From assembly GCA_038231495.1 (NCBI GenBank), contig JBBRLG010000010.1, positions 1-31,274 on the forward strand: a stretch of DNA of 31,274 bases, read 5' to 3'. The position numbers and the translations under genes are program-made. The notes under the pieces are model-generated. The model had not been told where the DNA came from. It was given only the letters and a program-made list of their open reading frames with translations, and did not search any database. Shown here piece by piece: positions 1 to 7,506 of the stretch. How positions within the stretch are numbered: position 1 is the first letter of the stretch; every line of letters starts with the position of its first letter. Source of the stretch: JBBRLG01 sp038231495. Its GTDB lineage: Bacteria > Planctomycetota > Planctomycetia > Gemmatales > Gemmataceae.

Positions 1-1
1 G

Positions 2-163
2 GCGGCGCTCATGGCCGTTTTTGGCATCGGTAGCGGCGCGTCGGCGATTCGGCCGCGCGGCCCGCACATGCTGCTGGCGACGGGCGGGCTGTTGCTCAGC
101 TGCCTCTACCTGGGCGGGTTGATCGGCCTGTTTACCTTTGCCATCTACTTCGCCACCGCCTGA
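2..163 (+). CDS. C-terminal fragment of a membrane protein
   Basis: The window opens inside an open frame that ends at TGA 161-163. The visible 53 residues are a short Gly/Ser-rich loop followed by one strongly hydrophobic stretch, about residues 23-51 of the fragment, that runs to within three residues of the C-terminus. This is a typical last transmembrane helix. The stop lies 42 bases before purL on the same strand, so the two may be cotranscribed. The family cannot be recognised from this piece; the 5' part lies outside the window. Confidence 0.55.
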   Translation, partial: AALMAVFGIGSGASAIRPRGPHMLLATGGLLLSCLYLGGLIGLFTFAIYFATA

Positions 164-205
164 CCCGCTGCGCCCGTTCCAGTCTTCACCGGGGGTTCAC
201 CGCGC

Positions 206-3082
206 ATGCTCTGGGAGATCGAGATTCGGCCGCGGGGACGCGACGCGGGCCGCGCGCGCGTTTGCGAAGAATACGACCTGTTGACGCACGCCACGGACGG
301 CGACCGCCTCGTCACCGGCTCGGCCCACGGCTTTCTGCTGCAAGGCAACCTGGGTCGCCCCGACGCCGAACGCCTCGTCCAGGAATTGCTCGCGGACTCC
401 CTGGTAGAGACGGCGAGCCTCGGCACGCTCAACGAGCATCGGCGGTCCGACCACCTGGCCACCGTGCTGTTAAAGCCCGGCGTCATGGACCCGGTTGCCC
501 TCAGCATCGTGGACGCGGCCCACGACCTCGGCGTCGCCGTCGAGTCGGTGCGCAGCTTCCGCCGCTATTACGGACCGCCATTGTCGCCGGCAGCGCAGGC
601 CGTCCTGTTCCGCCGCGTGCTGGCCAACGACGCCATCGAACAGGTGCTCGCCGAACCGCTGACGCTCGACCACTTGACCGTCGGCACGCCTTACCGCTTC
701 CAGTTGGTCACGGTGCCGCTCCTGAAGTTAAACGACGCCGAGTTGCTAAAACTGAGCCGCGACGGACAATTGGCCCTGAGCCTGGCCGAAATGAAGGCGG
801 TTCAAGACCACTTCCGCGCCCAGGGCCGCGACCCCAACGACGTGGAGCTGGAAACTATCGCGCAAACCTGGTCGGAACACTGTTCGCACAAGACGCTCAA
901 GGGTGCAATCGATTTCAACGGCCGGCGCATCAACAATCTGCTCAAGGAAACCATCTTCGGCGCGACCCAGGAAATTCGCCGCCGACTCGGTGCCGACGAC
1001 TGGTGCGTCAGCGTCTTCGAGGACAACGCCGGCGTCGTCCGCTTCGACGACCAGTATCACGTTTGTTTCAAGGTGGAAACGCACAACCACCCCAGCGCCA
1101 TCGAGCCGTACGGCGGCGCGAACACGGGTCTGGGCGGCGTCATCCGCGACCCGATGGGCACCGGCCTCGGCGCGAAGCCCGTTTGTAACACGGACGTATT
1201 TTGCTTCGCGCCGCCGGACACGCCGCCGGAGTCGTTGCCGCCCGGCGTGTTGCATCCGCTCAAGATCATGAATGATGTCGTCGCCGGCGTCCGCGATTAC
1301 GGCAACCGCATGGGCATCCCGACTGTCAACGGCGCCGTCTGCTTCGACGAGCGTTACCTTGCCAACCCCCTGGTTTACTGTGGTACGGTCGGTCTGATCC
1401 CCGTGGACCAGGTCGAAAAGGCCGCACAAGACGGCGATTGGATCGTCGTCCTGGGCGGTCGCACGGGCCGCGACGGCATCCACGGTGCGACGTTTTCGTC
1501 CATCGAACTGACCGCCGAGTCCGACCAGGTGAGCGGCGGCGCGGTGCAGATCGGCAACGCCATCGCGGAGAAGAAACTGCTCGACGTGCTGTTGCAGGCG
1601 CGCGACTTGCGCCTCTACCACGCCGTCACGGATTGCGGCGCAGGCGGCTTCAGTTCTGCGGTCGGCGAGATGGGCGAGAAGCTTGGCGCGGCAGTGCAAC
1701 TCGACCAGGCCCCACTGAAATATGCCGGCCTGTCCTACACCGAAATCTGGATTTCCGAATCGCAAGAGCGCATGGTACTCGCCGTGCCGCCGGACCGGTG
1801 GGACATGCTCAGACGCCTGTGCGCCAGCGAAGATGTCGAGGCCATAGCTATCGGCCGCTTCGAGAAAACCGGCCGGCTGCGGCTGTCCTATGAAGGCCAC
1901 CTAGTCGCCGACCTGGCGATGGAGTTTCTGCACGACGGCCGGCCCCCGGTGGTGCGCGCAGCGTCGTGGCAGCCGCCGGCCGCGCCTCTCACCGTGCCCG
2001 CGCAGTCGTCACCGCCGCCGACCAACCTGACGGACGTGCTGTGCAAAATCCTGGGTTCGCTAAACGTGTGCAGCAAGGAATGGATCATCCGCCAGTACGA
2101 CCACGAGGTCCAGGGTGGCAGCGTCGTCAAGCCGCTGGTCGGCGTGAAAAACGACGGCCCCGGCGATGCGGCGGTGGTGACGCCGGTGTTGGGTTCGTGG
2201 CAAGGCCTGGCGCTGGGTTGCGGCTTGAACCCCTGTTACGGCGACCTTGACCCCTACGCGATGGCGGCGGCCGCGATCGACGAGGCGGTGCGCAACGTGG
2301 TGGCGGTGGGTGCCAACCCGGCGCGCATCGCGTTGCTCGATAATTTCTGCTGGGGCAACACGGACCGCCCCGAGGTGCTCGGCTCCCTGGTGCGTGCGGC
2401 CGAGGCGTGCCGCGACCTCGCCCTGGCCTACAACATGCCGTTCATCAGCGGCAAGGACAGCCTCAAAAACGAGTACCATTCGGGCGGCCGACACATTGTC
2501 ATCCCGCCGACGCTGCTCATCAGTGCCCTGGGCCTGGTGCCCGACGTGCGCCGCTGCGTGACGATGGATTTGAAGGAACCCGGCAACCGCCTCTACCTGG
2601 TCGGCACGACGAAAGACGAGACGGGTGGTTCGCACTATCACCTGGTCAATGGCCTGGTCGGCGGCGTGGTGCCGCAAGTCGATCCGCTACTCGCGCCGCC
2701 GACCTTCCACCAGCTGCACGCGGCGATCCGGGCCGGCCTGGTGCGCTCGTGTCACGACCTGAGCGAAGGCGGCCTGGCGGTTGCCGTGGCTGAAATGGCG
2801 TTCGCGGGCGGTATCGGCGCTGACGTGACAGGCTCGAGCGCCGGAACCGACCTGCCGGACGCGCTCCTTCTCTTTTCGGAGTCACAAACTCGTTTTATCG
2901 TGGAGGTACAGCGCGGCCACGCGGCGGCGTTCGCAGCGGCTATGGCTGGCGTTCCGTGCCGGCCGATCGGCGACACGACGAAAGAGCAACGCCTGCGAAT
3001 CGCGGGATCCAACGGCGAGTGGGTGGTGTGGGCGAACCTGTCGGCGTTAAAGGAGGCGTGGCAGAAACCGTTGCGCTGGTGA
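206..3082 (+). CDS. purL: Phosphoribosylformylglycinamidine synthase, PurS-PurL fusion
   Basis: This enzyme catalyses the fourth step of de novo purine synthesis, the ATP-dependent amidation of FGAR to FGAM in the cytoplasm. At 958 residues it is longer than stand-alone PurL (about 720-760) and shorter than the single-chain enzyme with a glutaminase domain (about 1300). The extra N-terminal 190 or so residues include a PurS-like segment with KPGVMDP near residue 92. The PurL core begins with the signature WSEHCSHK at 222-229, and the metal/nucleotide-binding segment HNHPSAIEP starts at H293. A second AIRS-like half follows, with a SGKDS motif and a late SCHDLSEGG motif. No glutaminase domain is present, so a separate PurQ must supply ammonia; none is in the window. 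The ATG at 206 has no strong Shine-Dalgarno. The call is certain; the domain limits are approximate. Confidence 0.96.
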   Translation: MLWEIEIRPRGRDAGRARVCEEYDLLTHATDGDRLVTGSAHGFLLQGNLGRPDAERLVQELLADSLVETASLGTLNEHRRSDHLATVLLKPGVMDPVALSIVDAAHDLGVAVESVRSFRRYYGPPLSPAAQAVLFRRVLANDAIEQVLAEPLTLDHLTVGTPYRFQLVTVPLLKLNDAELLKLSRDGQLALSLAEMKAVQDHFRAQGRDPNDVELETIAQTWSEHCSHKTLKGAIDFNGRRINNLLKETIFGATQEIRRRLGADDWCVSVFEDNAGVVRFDDQYHVCFKVETHNHPSAIEPYGGANTGLGGVIRDPMGTGLGAKPVCNTDVFCFAPPDTPPESLPPGVLHPLKIMNDVVAGVRDYGNRMGIPTVNGAVCFDERYLANPLVYCGTVGLIPVDQVEKAAQDGDWIVVLGGRTGRDGIHGATFSSIELTAESDQVSGGAVQIGNAIAEKKLLDVLLQARDLRLYHAVTDCGAGGFSSAVGEMGEKLGAAVQLDQAPLKYAGLSYTEIWISESQERMVLAVPPDRWDMLRRLCASEDVEAIAIGRFEKTGRLRLSYEGHLVADLAMEFLHDGRPPVVRAASWQPPAAPLTVPAQSSPPPTNLTDVLCKILGSLNVCSKEWIIRQYDHEVQGGSVVKPLVGVKNDGPGDAAVVTPVLGSWQGLALGCGLNPCYGDLDPYAMAAAAIDEAVRNVVAVGANPARIALLDNFCWGNTDRPEVLGSLVRAAEACRDLALAYNMPFISGKDSLKNEYHSGGRHIVIPPTLLISALGLVPDVRRCVTMDLKEPGNRLYLVGTTKDETGGSHYHLVNGLVGGVVPQVDPLLAPPTFHQLHAAIRAGLVRSCHDLSEGGLAVAVAEMAFAGGIGADVTGSSAGTDLPDALLLFSESQTRFIVEVQRGHAAAFAAAMAGVPCRPIGDTTKEQRLRIAGSNGEWVVWANLSALKEAWQKPLRW

Positions 3083-3097
3083 CAGGTGTGGTAGAAT
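3071..3097 (+). promoter_or_regulatory. Possible extended -10 promoter for the DUF4058 gene
   Basis: An extended -10 box, TGG plus TAGAAT, lies at 3089-3097, 29 bases before the ATG at 3126. A weak -35 candidate TTGCGC at 3071-3076 is only 15 bases away, so the extended -10 would have to carry the site. It overlaps the end of purL. Confidence 0.3.
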
Positions 3098-3125
3098 GTT
3101 AGGGTGAAGTCTTGGAGGGACCGTT

Positions 3126-3884
3126 ATGCCAATTCACGATTGGACTCGCGTCGAAGCCGGAATTTTTCACGACTTCCACAACCGGTGGCTGGCACACATT
3201 AGCGAAGCGTTGAATTGTGGTCTGCTGCCTGCGAATTATTACGCATTAACCGATCAACATGCGGGCCGAACCGTCCCGGACATTCTTACCTTACATGCCG
3301 AGCCGGAAGAACAACCTGCTTCGTCGGCCCAAGGCAGTGTCGCCGTCGTCGAGCCGCCGCCACGCGTCCGCCTTACCGTCACTTTTCCCGCCCCGCTACC
3401 CGCGGCTCGCGGCACTCGGCGGACCCTGGTCATTCGCCACGTGAGCGGCCACCGGATCGTTGCGCTGCTGGAATTGGTGTCGCCGGCAAACAAAGACCGG
3501 CCGGGCCACGTCGATCGGTTCGCGCGCAAGGTCGCGGGTGCTGTGCGTGCGGGCGTCAACGTGCTGACGGTGGACCTGTTCCCACCGGGACTGCACGACC
3601 CGCAGGGCATGCACGGCGCCATCGCATCCCGCCTCGACCGCGACGCGACGGTCCACCCGATTCCACCGGCCGAGCCGGTAACGCTGGTATCTTACGTCGC
3701 CGCACGGCAGCCGGTGGCGCACCTGGAACACCGGGCCGTCGGTACCGAGTTGCCACCGATGCCTCTCTACTTGACGGCGGAGCGGTTCGTCAACGTCCCG
3801 CTGGAGCCGACGTATGAAGCGGCGTACCGTGGATTGCCGGCGTTCTGGCGTAATGTTCTTGACGGAATCCATCCTGCGCGTTGA
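3126..3884 (+). CDS. DUF4058 family protein
   Basis: The 252-residue protein opens with the near-invariant DUF4058 start MPIHDWTRVEAGIFHDFH and continues with the family's NAGLLP-like and YYAL..QHAG stretches (here CGLLPANYYAL and DQHAG, residues 31-47). A central segment contains VSPANKDRPGH, which resembles the nuclease-fold motifs of Uma2-like proteins. DUF4058 genes are common and multicopy in planctomycetes and cyanobacteria; their biochemical role is not established. The start is fixed by a GGAGG at 3114-3118, about 7 bases before the ATG. No signal peptide or membrane segment is seen. The downstream 500 bases hold repeats only, so it is probably a single-gene unit. Confidence 0.9.
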   Translation: MPIHDWTRVEAGIFHDFHNRWLAHISEALNCGLLPANYYALTDQHAGRTVPDILTLHAEPEEQPASSAQGSVAVVEPPPRVRLTVTFPAPLPAARGTRRTLVIRHVSGHRIVALLELVSPANKDRPGHVDRFARKVAGAVRAGVNVLTVDLFPPGLHDPQGMHGAIASRLDRDATVHPIPPAEPVTLVSYVAARQPVAHLEHRAVGTELPPMPLYLTAERFVNVPLEPTYEAAYRGLPAFWRNVLDGIHPAR

Positions 3885-3894
3885 ACAAGCTCAG

Positions 3895-4012
3895 GAAGAT
3901 CAAAGGGGGAAGAGCAAAGGAAGAGCAAAGGGGACGGGAAGATCAAAGGGGACGGGCACGTTTTCCAGGGAAGAAATCATCAAAACAAAGGAAACCAAAC
4001 GTGCCCATCCCC
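3895..4012 (+). repeat. REP-like block of GATCAAAGGGGACGGG units with an inverted end
   Basis: Four variants of a unit like GAAGATCAAAGGGGACGG follow one another at 3895-3960. The last one continues into GGGGACGGGCACGTTT at 3948-3963, which pairs with AAACGTGCCCATCCCC at 3997-4012 with one mismatch. A further related inverted stretch lies at 4021-4042. The look is that of bacterial REP elements with a GGGGACRGGCAC core, which in other genomes are linked to REP-associated tyrosine transposases. No such transposase is in the window. Confidence 0.7.
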
Positions 4013-4043
4013 AATGATTCGCCCCGTCCCGTTTGATTCGCCA

Positions 4044-4150
4044 GGTATACTCAACGCGGGGGACTCTGACACAAGCCAGAAGCGCCAGCGAAGGACTATC
4101 CTTCGCTGGCGCTTCTGGCTTGTGTCAAACCGGGCCGCGTTGAGTATACC
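4044..4150 (+). repeat. Nested near-perfect inverted repeat of 107 bp
   Basis: An inner hairpin has 29-bp perfect arms, 4067-4095 and 4099-4127, around a three-base loop. Outside it a second pair of perfect 16-bp arms closes the structure: GGTATACTCAACGCGG at 4044-4059 and its complement at 4135-4150. Only 7 bases on each side separate the two stems. It could be a MITE-like element, a very strong terminator, or a processed hairpin RNA. No clear target-site duplication is visible next to it. Confidence 0.85.
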
Positions 4151-4388
4151 ATCCTGATGCGGGAGCAAGGAGCTTTATTCGTAGCCTCGGAGTGGTGGCC
4201 GCACAAAGGGTCGAAATGGTGCAGCCAACCGATGCCGCACTGCCGTTAGTGCCTCGTAGTTTATCCCTTCCGCGCCGAAAGCCCTTTCCCTTGTCGTGGC
4301 GGCTGTGGTAAAACGGAATGGGGGTTTCCAACCGGGCGCCCAACACCCGCTTTACCAACCGTTCGGTCGCTTGTGCCGGGGTCGGCTT
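4151..4388. other. Gene-free stretch before the rhomboid gene
   Basis: This is the last part of the 504-base gap between the DUF4058 and rhomboid genes. Apart from an AT-richer GTGGTAAAAC at 4306-4315 that could serve as a -10 region, nothing is recognisable. An upstream in-frame extension of the rhomboid gene from 4296 is possible but poorly supported. Confidence 0.4.
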
Positions 4389-5324
4389 ATGGGTATTCAG
4401 GACCGCGACTACGTCCGCCGCGAGGGGCCGAGCTTTCTCGGCTCGTTCCTCGACCGCGGTAAAATTTGCAAATGGCTCGTCGGCATCAACGTCGCCGTCT
4501 TCTTCGTGCAATTGGCGACCCGCAGCGCCGCCGACGTTGACGGCGACGCCGGTTCCGGATTCTTTACCAACGCCCTCGACCTCAACGTTTATGAAGTCGT
4601 TTACCACGGCCAGGTCTGGCGGTTGTTGACCCACTTTTTCCTGCACAACGTCGGCTCGCCGTTCCACATCCTGTTCAACATGCTCTTCCTGTGGTGGTTC
4701 GGCAGCGACGTGGAAGACCTCTACGGCCCGCGCGAGTTTTTGGCCATTTACCTCGTCGGCGGTCTGGCCTCCGGCGTCGCCTTCGTCGCCACCACGCTGC
4801 TGACCGGTGCCAACGCCGCCGCCCTCGGCGCCTCTGGGGCCGTGACCGCCGTGCTCGTCATTTTCGCCTGCCACTACCCGACGCGCATGATCCTCGTCAT
4901 GTGGTTTTTGCCGGTGCCGATCTGGCTGTTCGTCATTTTCACGGTGCTGTACGACGCCTTCACCCTGGCCAGCGGCGTTCACACGGGCGTCGCCGTCGCC
5001 GGCCACCTCGGCGGTGCCGCGTTCGGCTACGCTTATTACAAGCTGCACTGGCGGCTCAGCGGGCTGTGGCCCGACTTCAGCAATTGGCGCAAACGGCGGT
5101 CGCAACCGCGCCTGCGCGTCTACCGCGAGGAGGAACCCCCGACGCCCGTGGGCGTGGCGGCCTCGGCCCCGCCGTCACCGCCCAGGCTGGAGGACGAACA
5201 CCTCGAAGCCAAGATGGACGCCGTCCTCGAAAAGCTTTCACGCGAGGGTAAGGACAAACTGAACGACAACGACCGGGCGATCTTGCAAAAGGCGAGCGAA
5301 ATCCTGCGCAAACGCCGTAGTTAA
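4389..5324 (+). CDS. Rhomboid family intramembrane serine protease
   Basis: Rhomboid proteases cut transmembrane substrates within the membrane using a Ser-His dyad. The 311-residue protein has a short cytoplasmic N-terminus, about six membrane helices and a charged tail. The catalytic serine is S149 in GASGA and the partner histidine is H206 in AGHLGGAAFGY. An upstream H...N motif (PFHILFNMLFLWWFG) is also typical of the family. The last 50 or so residues form an acidic and basic helical segment (EAKMDAVLEKLSREG and onward) resembling the DUF6576 tail found on many planctomycete and Bacteroidetes rhomboids. An in-frame start at 4296 would add 31 low-complexity residues; MGIQDRDYV at 4389 is the better start. 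The FmdB-like gene follows after 16 bases, so both are probably cotranscribed. Its substrate cannot be inferred. Confidence 0.93.
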   Translation: MGIQDRDYVRREGPSFLGSFLDRGKICKWLVGINVAVFFVQLATRSAADVDGDAGSGFFTNALDLNVYEVVYHGQVWRLLTHFFLHNVGSPFHILFNMLFLWWFGSDVEDLYGPREFLAIYLVGGLASGVAFVATTLLTGANAAALGASGAVTAVLVIFACHYPTRMILVMWFLPVPIWLFVIFTVLYDAFTLASGVHTGVAVAGHLGGAAFGYAYYKLHWRLSGLWPDFSNWRKRRSQPRLRVYREEEPPTPVGVAASAPPSPPRLEDEHLEAKMDAVLEKLSREGKDKLNDNDRAILQKASEILRKRRS

Positions 5325-5340
5325 CCGGGGAACTCCGCCG

Positions 5341-5559
5341 ATGCCGCTTTACGAATACGCCTGCAAAAAGTGCGACCACGACTTCGAGATGCTCGTCTTC
5401 AACGGCGAGGAGGTCGCGTGCCCGAAGTGTCAGGCCAGCGAAGTGGAGCGTCGTTTGAGCGTCCCGGCCCGCCCGCGCGCGGCCGGAGCGTCGCAACCGG
5501 CGGGCTGCGATTCGAGCCTGCCGCCCTGCGGCGCCGCTTGCCGGCGGTTCACGGGTTAA
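5341..5559 (+). CDS. FmdB-type zinc-ribbon protein
   Basis: This is a 72-residue protein of the FmdB/putative regulatory protein family. It begins MPLYEYACKKC, the family hallmark, with a zinc-binding CxxC at C8/C11 and a second CPKC at C27/C30. The tail after residue 40 is Pro/Ala-rich and contains three further cysteines. The FmdB name comes from a proposed regulator of formamide and amide genes, but most members have no tested role. It sits 16 bases behind the rhomboid gene on the same strand. A palindromic repeat starts 8 bases after its stop codon and may end the transcript. Confidence 0.9.
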   Translation: MPLYEYACKKCDHDFEMLVFNGEEVACPKCQASEVERRLSVPARPRAAGASQPAGCDSSLPPCGAACRRFTG

Positions 5560-5566
5560 TTCGGAA

Positions 5567-5687
5567 GTAACCGTTCACTCCCCCCTTACGAAGGGGGGGT
5601 AGGGGGGTGGAGAGAGCGCACTGACCGACTGCTTTCGTTCTTAACCCCCCCTACCCCCCCTTCGTAAGGGGGGGAGTGAACGGTTAC
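5567..5687. repeat. Poly-C/G inverted repeat, copy 1
   Basis: The arms start with GTAACCGTTCACTCCCCCC on the left and end with the complement GGTTAC at 5687. They enclose a 30-40 base loop near 5608-5642. Inside each arm is a smaller palindrome of the form CCCCCTTACGAAGGGGG. The same element, slightly rearranged, occurs at 17912-18025. The position right behind the FmdB stop would suit a terminator, but the second copy is upstream of a gene, so mobility is a better explanation. Confidence 0.9.
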
Positions 5688-5729
5688 AGTCGGAATTATT
5701 ACGGACGGGGGAAACTTTCTGCTGCGGGC

Positions 5730-5750
5730 CGAGTATTGCTTATATACTCG
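5730..5750 (+). promoter_or_regulatory. Palindrome CGAGTAT-N7-ATACTCG, possible operator/promoter
   Basis: The 7-bp arms are perfect and the right arm overlaps TATACT at 5743-5748, a good -10 hexamer. No convincing -35 was found. It lies about 260 bases upstream of the ArsR gene start. An operator overlapping a -10 box is the usual design for ArsR-type autoregulation, but the distance is long, so the link is only a guess. Confidence 0.35.
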
Positions 5751-6012
5751 TAAACGCGAATGAGTGCGCAACCGGTGCCCGGCCCTCTCCGCCCCCGCCG
5801 TTGCCCTCTTCGTCAGCAGCCAGTCCGTTGCCTGGTCGGTGTGGGGCGGTGAGAGGATCACCGCCCCCTTTTTCATTTCCGCTCCAACGCTCCAACCCCT
5901 CCGGCGAAACTTGGTGTTGGTGCCCGCGCCGCCGGCCCGGTATGCTAGGGGAGTCGCTCGCTCCAACCGATACCTCAAAACACCTCGTGCGGCTCCGAGG
6001 GCGGAACGGCTC
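5751..6012. other. Gene-free leader before the ArsR gene
   Basis: This is the last part of a 453-base gap. It holds no recognisable gene. The ArsR frame stays open back to a GTG at 5764, but the added 83 residues have no resemblance to the family. A TATGCT at 5941-5946 (context CCGGTATGCTAG) is a second -10 candidate closer to the start codon. Confidence 0.35.
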
Positions 6013-6330
6013 ATGAACGATGCCTTGCAATCCGAACGCTGCGCCCGCATGTTGCGTGCCCTGGCCGACGCGGAGCGGCTGCGGATCGTGCAGTGCCTCC
6101 GCGGCGGCCCGCGCAACGTCGGCGAGCTGGCCGGCCTGCTCGGCGAAGAAGTCGTCAACGTCTCGCACCACCTCGGCGTGTTACGGCACGCGGGCGTGGT
6201 CCGCGACGAGAAACAAGGGCGATTTGTCGTCTACACGCTGCACCCCGACGTCTTCAATCCGCAAGCCAAAGGGCGCGGCGCCGAACACCTCGACCTGGGC
6301 TGCTGCCGGCTGGAAATTCCGAAGGACTGA
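6013..6330 (+). CDS. ArsR/SmtB family winged-helix repressor
   Basis: The 105-residue protein has the size and order of an ArsR repressor. There is an N-terminal helix, LADAERLRIVQCL at about 17-29, a recognition helix region EEVVNVSHHLGVLRHAGVV at about 45-63, and the wing GRFVVYTLHP. It lacks the metal-site ELCVCDL signature of ArsR/SmtB metal sensors. The C-terminus ends in HLDLGCCRLEIPKD, whose two cysteines could bind metal or thiols, but this is speculative. The CoA-transferase gene starts 30 bases downstream on the same strand and may be its target. Confidence 0.88.
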   Translation: MNDALQSERCARMLRALADAERLRIVQCLRGGPRNVGELAGLLGEEVVNVSHHLGVLRHAGVVRDEKQGRFVVYTLHPDVFNPQAKGRGAEHLDLGCCRLEIPKD

Positions 6331-6360
6331 CCGCCCCGCCCCTCTTCAGGAGCCACCCTC

Positions 6361-7497
6361 ATGGCCGCGGGTCCGTTCGCCGGCGTGCTGGTCGTCGATC
6401 TGTCGCGGGTGCTGGCCGGCCCCTATTGCACCCTGATGCTGGCCGAACTCGGTGCCCGCGTCATCAAGGTCGAGAACCCGGCTGGCGGCGACGACTCGCG
6501 CCGCTTCTCGCCCTTTCACGGCACCAAATCCGCCTACTTCCTCTCGCTCAACCGCGGCAAGGAAAGCATCGCGCTCGACCTGAAATGTGACGACGACCGT
6601 GCCGTATTGCTGAACATGGTGCGCCGGGCCGACGTGCTGGTCGAGAATTTCCGGCCCGGCACGCTGGAACGGCTCGGCCTCGGTTACGACCGCTTGAAGG
6701 ACCTGAACGCCCGCCTGATTTACGCCTCGGTCTCCGGCTTCGGCCATACGGGGCCGTGGAGTCCCAAGCCGGCGTACGACCTGATCGCGCAGGCGTTGAG
6801 CGGCTTGATGAGCGTGACGGGTTCGCCGGACGGGCCGCCGACGAAGTGCGGTACGTCGATCGGCGACATCACCGGCGGGCTGTTCACGGTCATCGGCATC
6901 GCGTCGGCGCTCTACCACCGCGAGCGCACGGGTGCCGGCATGAAGGTGGACGTGAGCATGCTCGACGGCCAAATGGCGATCCTCGAAAGTGCGGTGATGC
7001 GTTACGCCGTCACGGGCGAGACGCCGCGTGCGATGGGCAACCGCCACCCGTCGATCGCGCCGTTCGAGCCGTACCAGGCGGCGGACAAGCTGTTTATCAT
7101 CGCGGTCGGCAACGACGCCCTGTACGTCAAGCTGTGTGCGGCGCTGGGTCGGCCGGAGTTGGCGACCGACCCGCGTTTCGCGACGAACCACGCCCGGACG
7201 CTCCACGCCGAGGAGCTAAAACAGCTGCTCGAAGAGACGCTGACGACGGCCCCCGCCTTGCACTGGTTAACGGTGCTGGAGGAGGCGAAGGTGCCGTGCG
7301 CCCCGATTCACACGGTCGCCGAGGCGGTGGAACATCCGCAGACGCGGGCGCGGAACATGATCGTCGAGGCGGGCGGTTTGCGCATGCCGGGCAATCCGGT
7401 GAAGTTCAACGCGTTCGCCGACCCGCCGACGCGGCGACCGGCACCCGACCTCGACGCGGACGGCGAGCGGATACGGGCGGAGTTTCAAAAGGAGTGA
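6361..7497 (+). CDS. CaiB/BaiF family CoA-transferase (class III)
   Basis: Class III CoA-transferases move CoA between organic acids through an aspartyl-CoA thioester. The 378 residues are close to the family norm of about 400. The N-terminus has the Rossmann-like start VLVVDLSRVLAGPYCTLMLA, ADVLVENFRPGTLERLGL lies near 94-111, and the catalytic Asp is D169 in SIGDITGG, the same number as in formyl-CoA transferase. NRHPSIAPFEPYQ (about 226-238) is the usual C-terminal domain entry. AGGAG at 6348-6352 gives the ATG at 6361 a good ribosome site. The acid substrate cannot be told from sequence; candidates include oxalate, carnitine-like acids and alpha-methylacyl-CoA. The Uma2 gene follows after 9 bases. 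Confidence 0.94.
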   Translation: MAAGPFAGVLVVDLSRVLAGPYCTLMLAELGARVIKVENPAGGDDSRRFSPFHGTKSAYFLSLNRGKESIALDLKCDDDRAVLLNMVRRADVLVENFRPGTLERLGLGYDRLKDLNARLIYASVSGFGHTGPWSPKPAYDLIAQALSGLMSVTGSPDGPPTKCGTSIGDITGGLFTVIGIASALYHRERTGAGMKVDVSMLDGQMAILESAVMRYAVTGETPRAMGNRHPSIAPFEPYQAADKLFIIAVGNDALYVKLCAALGRPELATDPRFATNHARTLHAEELKQLLEETLTTAPALHWLTVLEEAKVPCAPIHTVAEAVEHPQTRARNMIVEAGGLRMPGNPVKFNAFADPPTRRPAPDLDADGERIRAEFQKE

Positions 7498-7506
7498 GGT
7501 GCTGAC

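Noticed and set aside
4292..4315. Promoter TTGTCG / TAAAAC before the rhomboid gene
   Set aside because: The spacer is only 12 bases, too short for a sigma70 promoter; the AT-rich GTGGTAAAAC may still be a lone -10.
5764..6012. N-terminal extension of the ArsR protein by 83 residues
   Set aside because: ArsR proteins are about 100 residues long, and the ATG at 6013 gives exactly that; the extension has no domain likeness.
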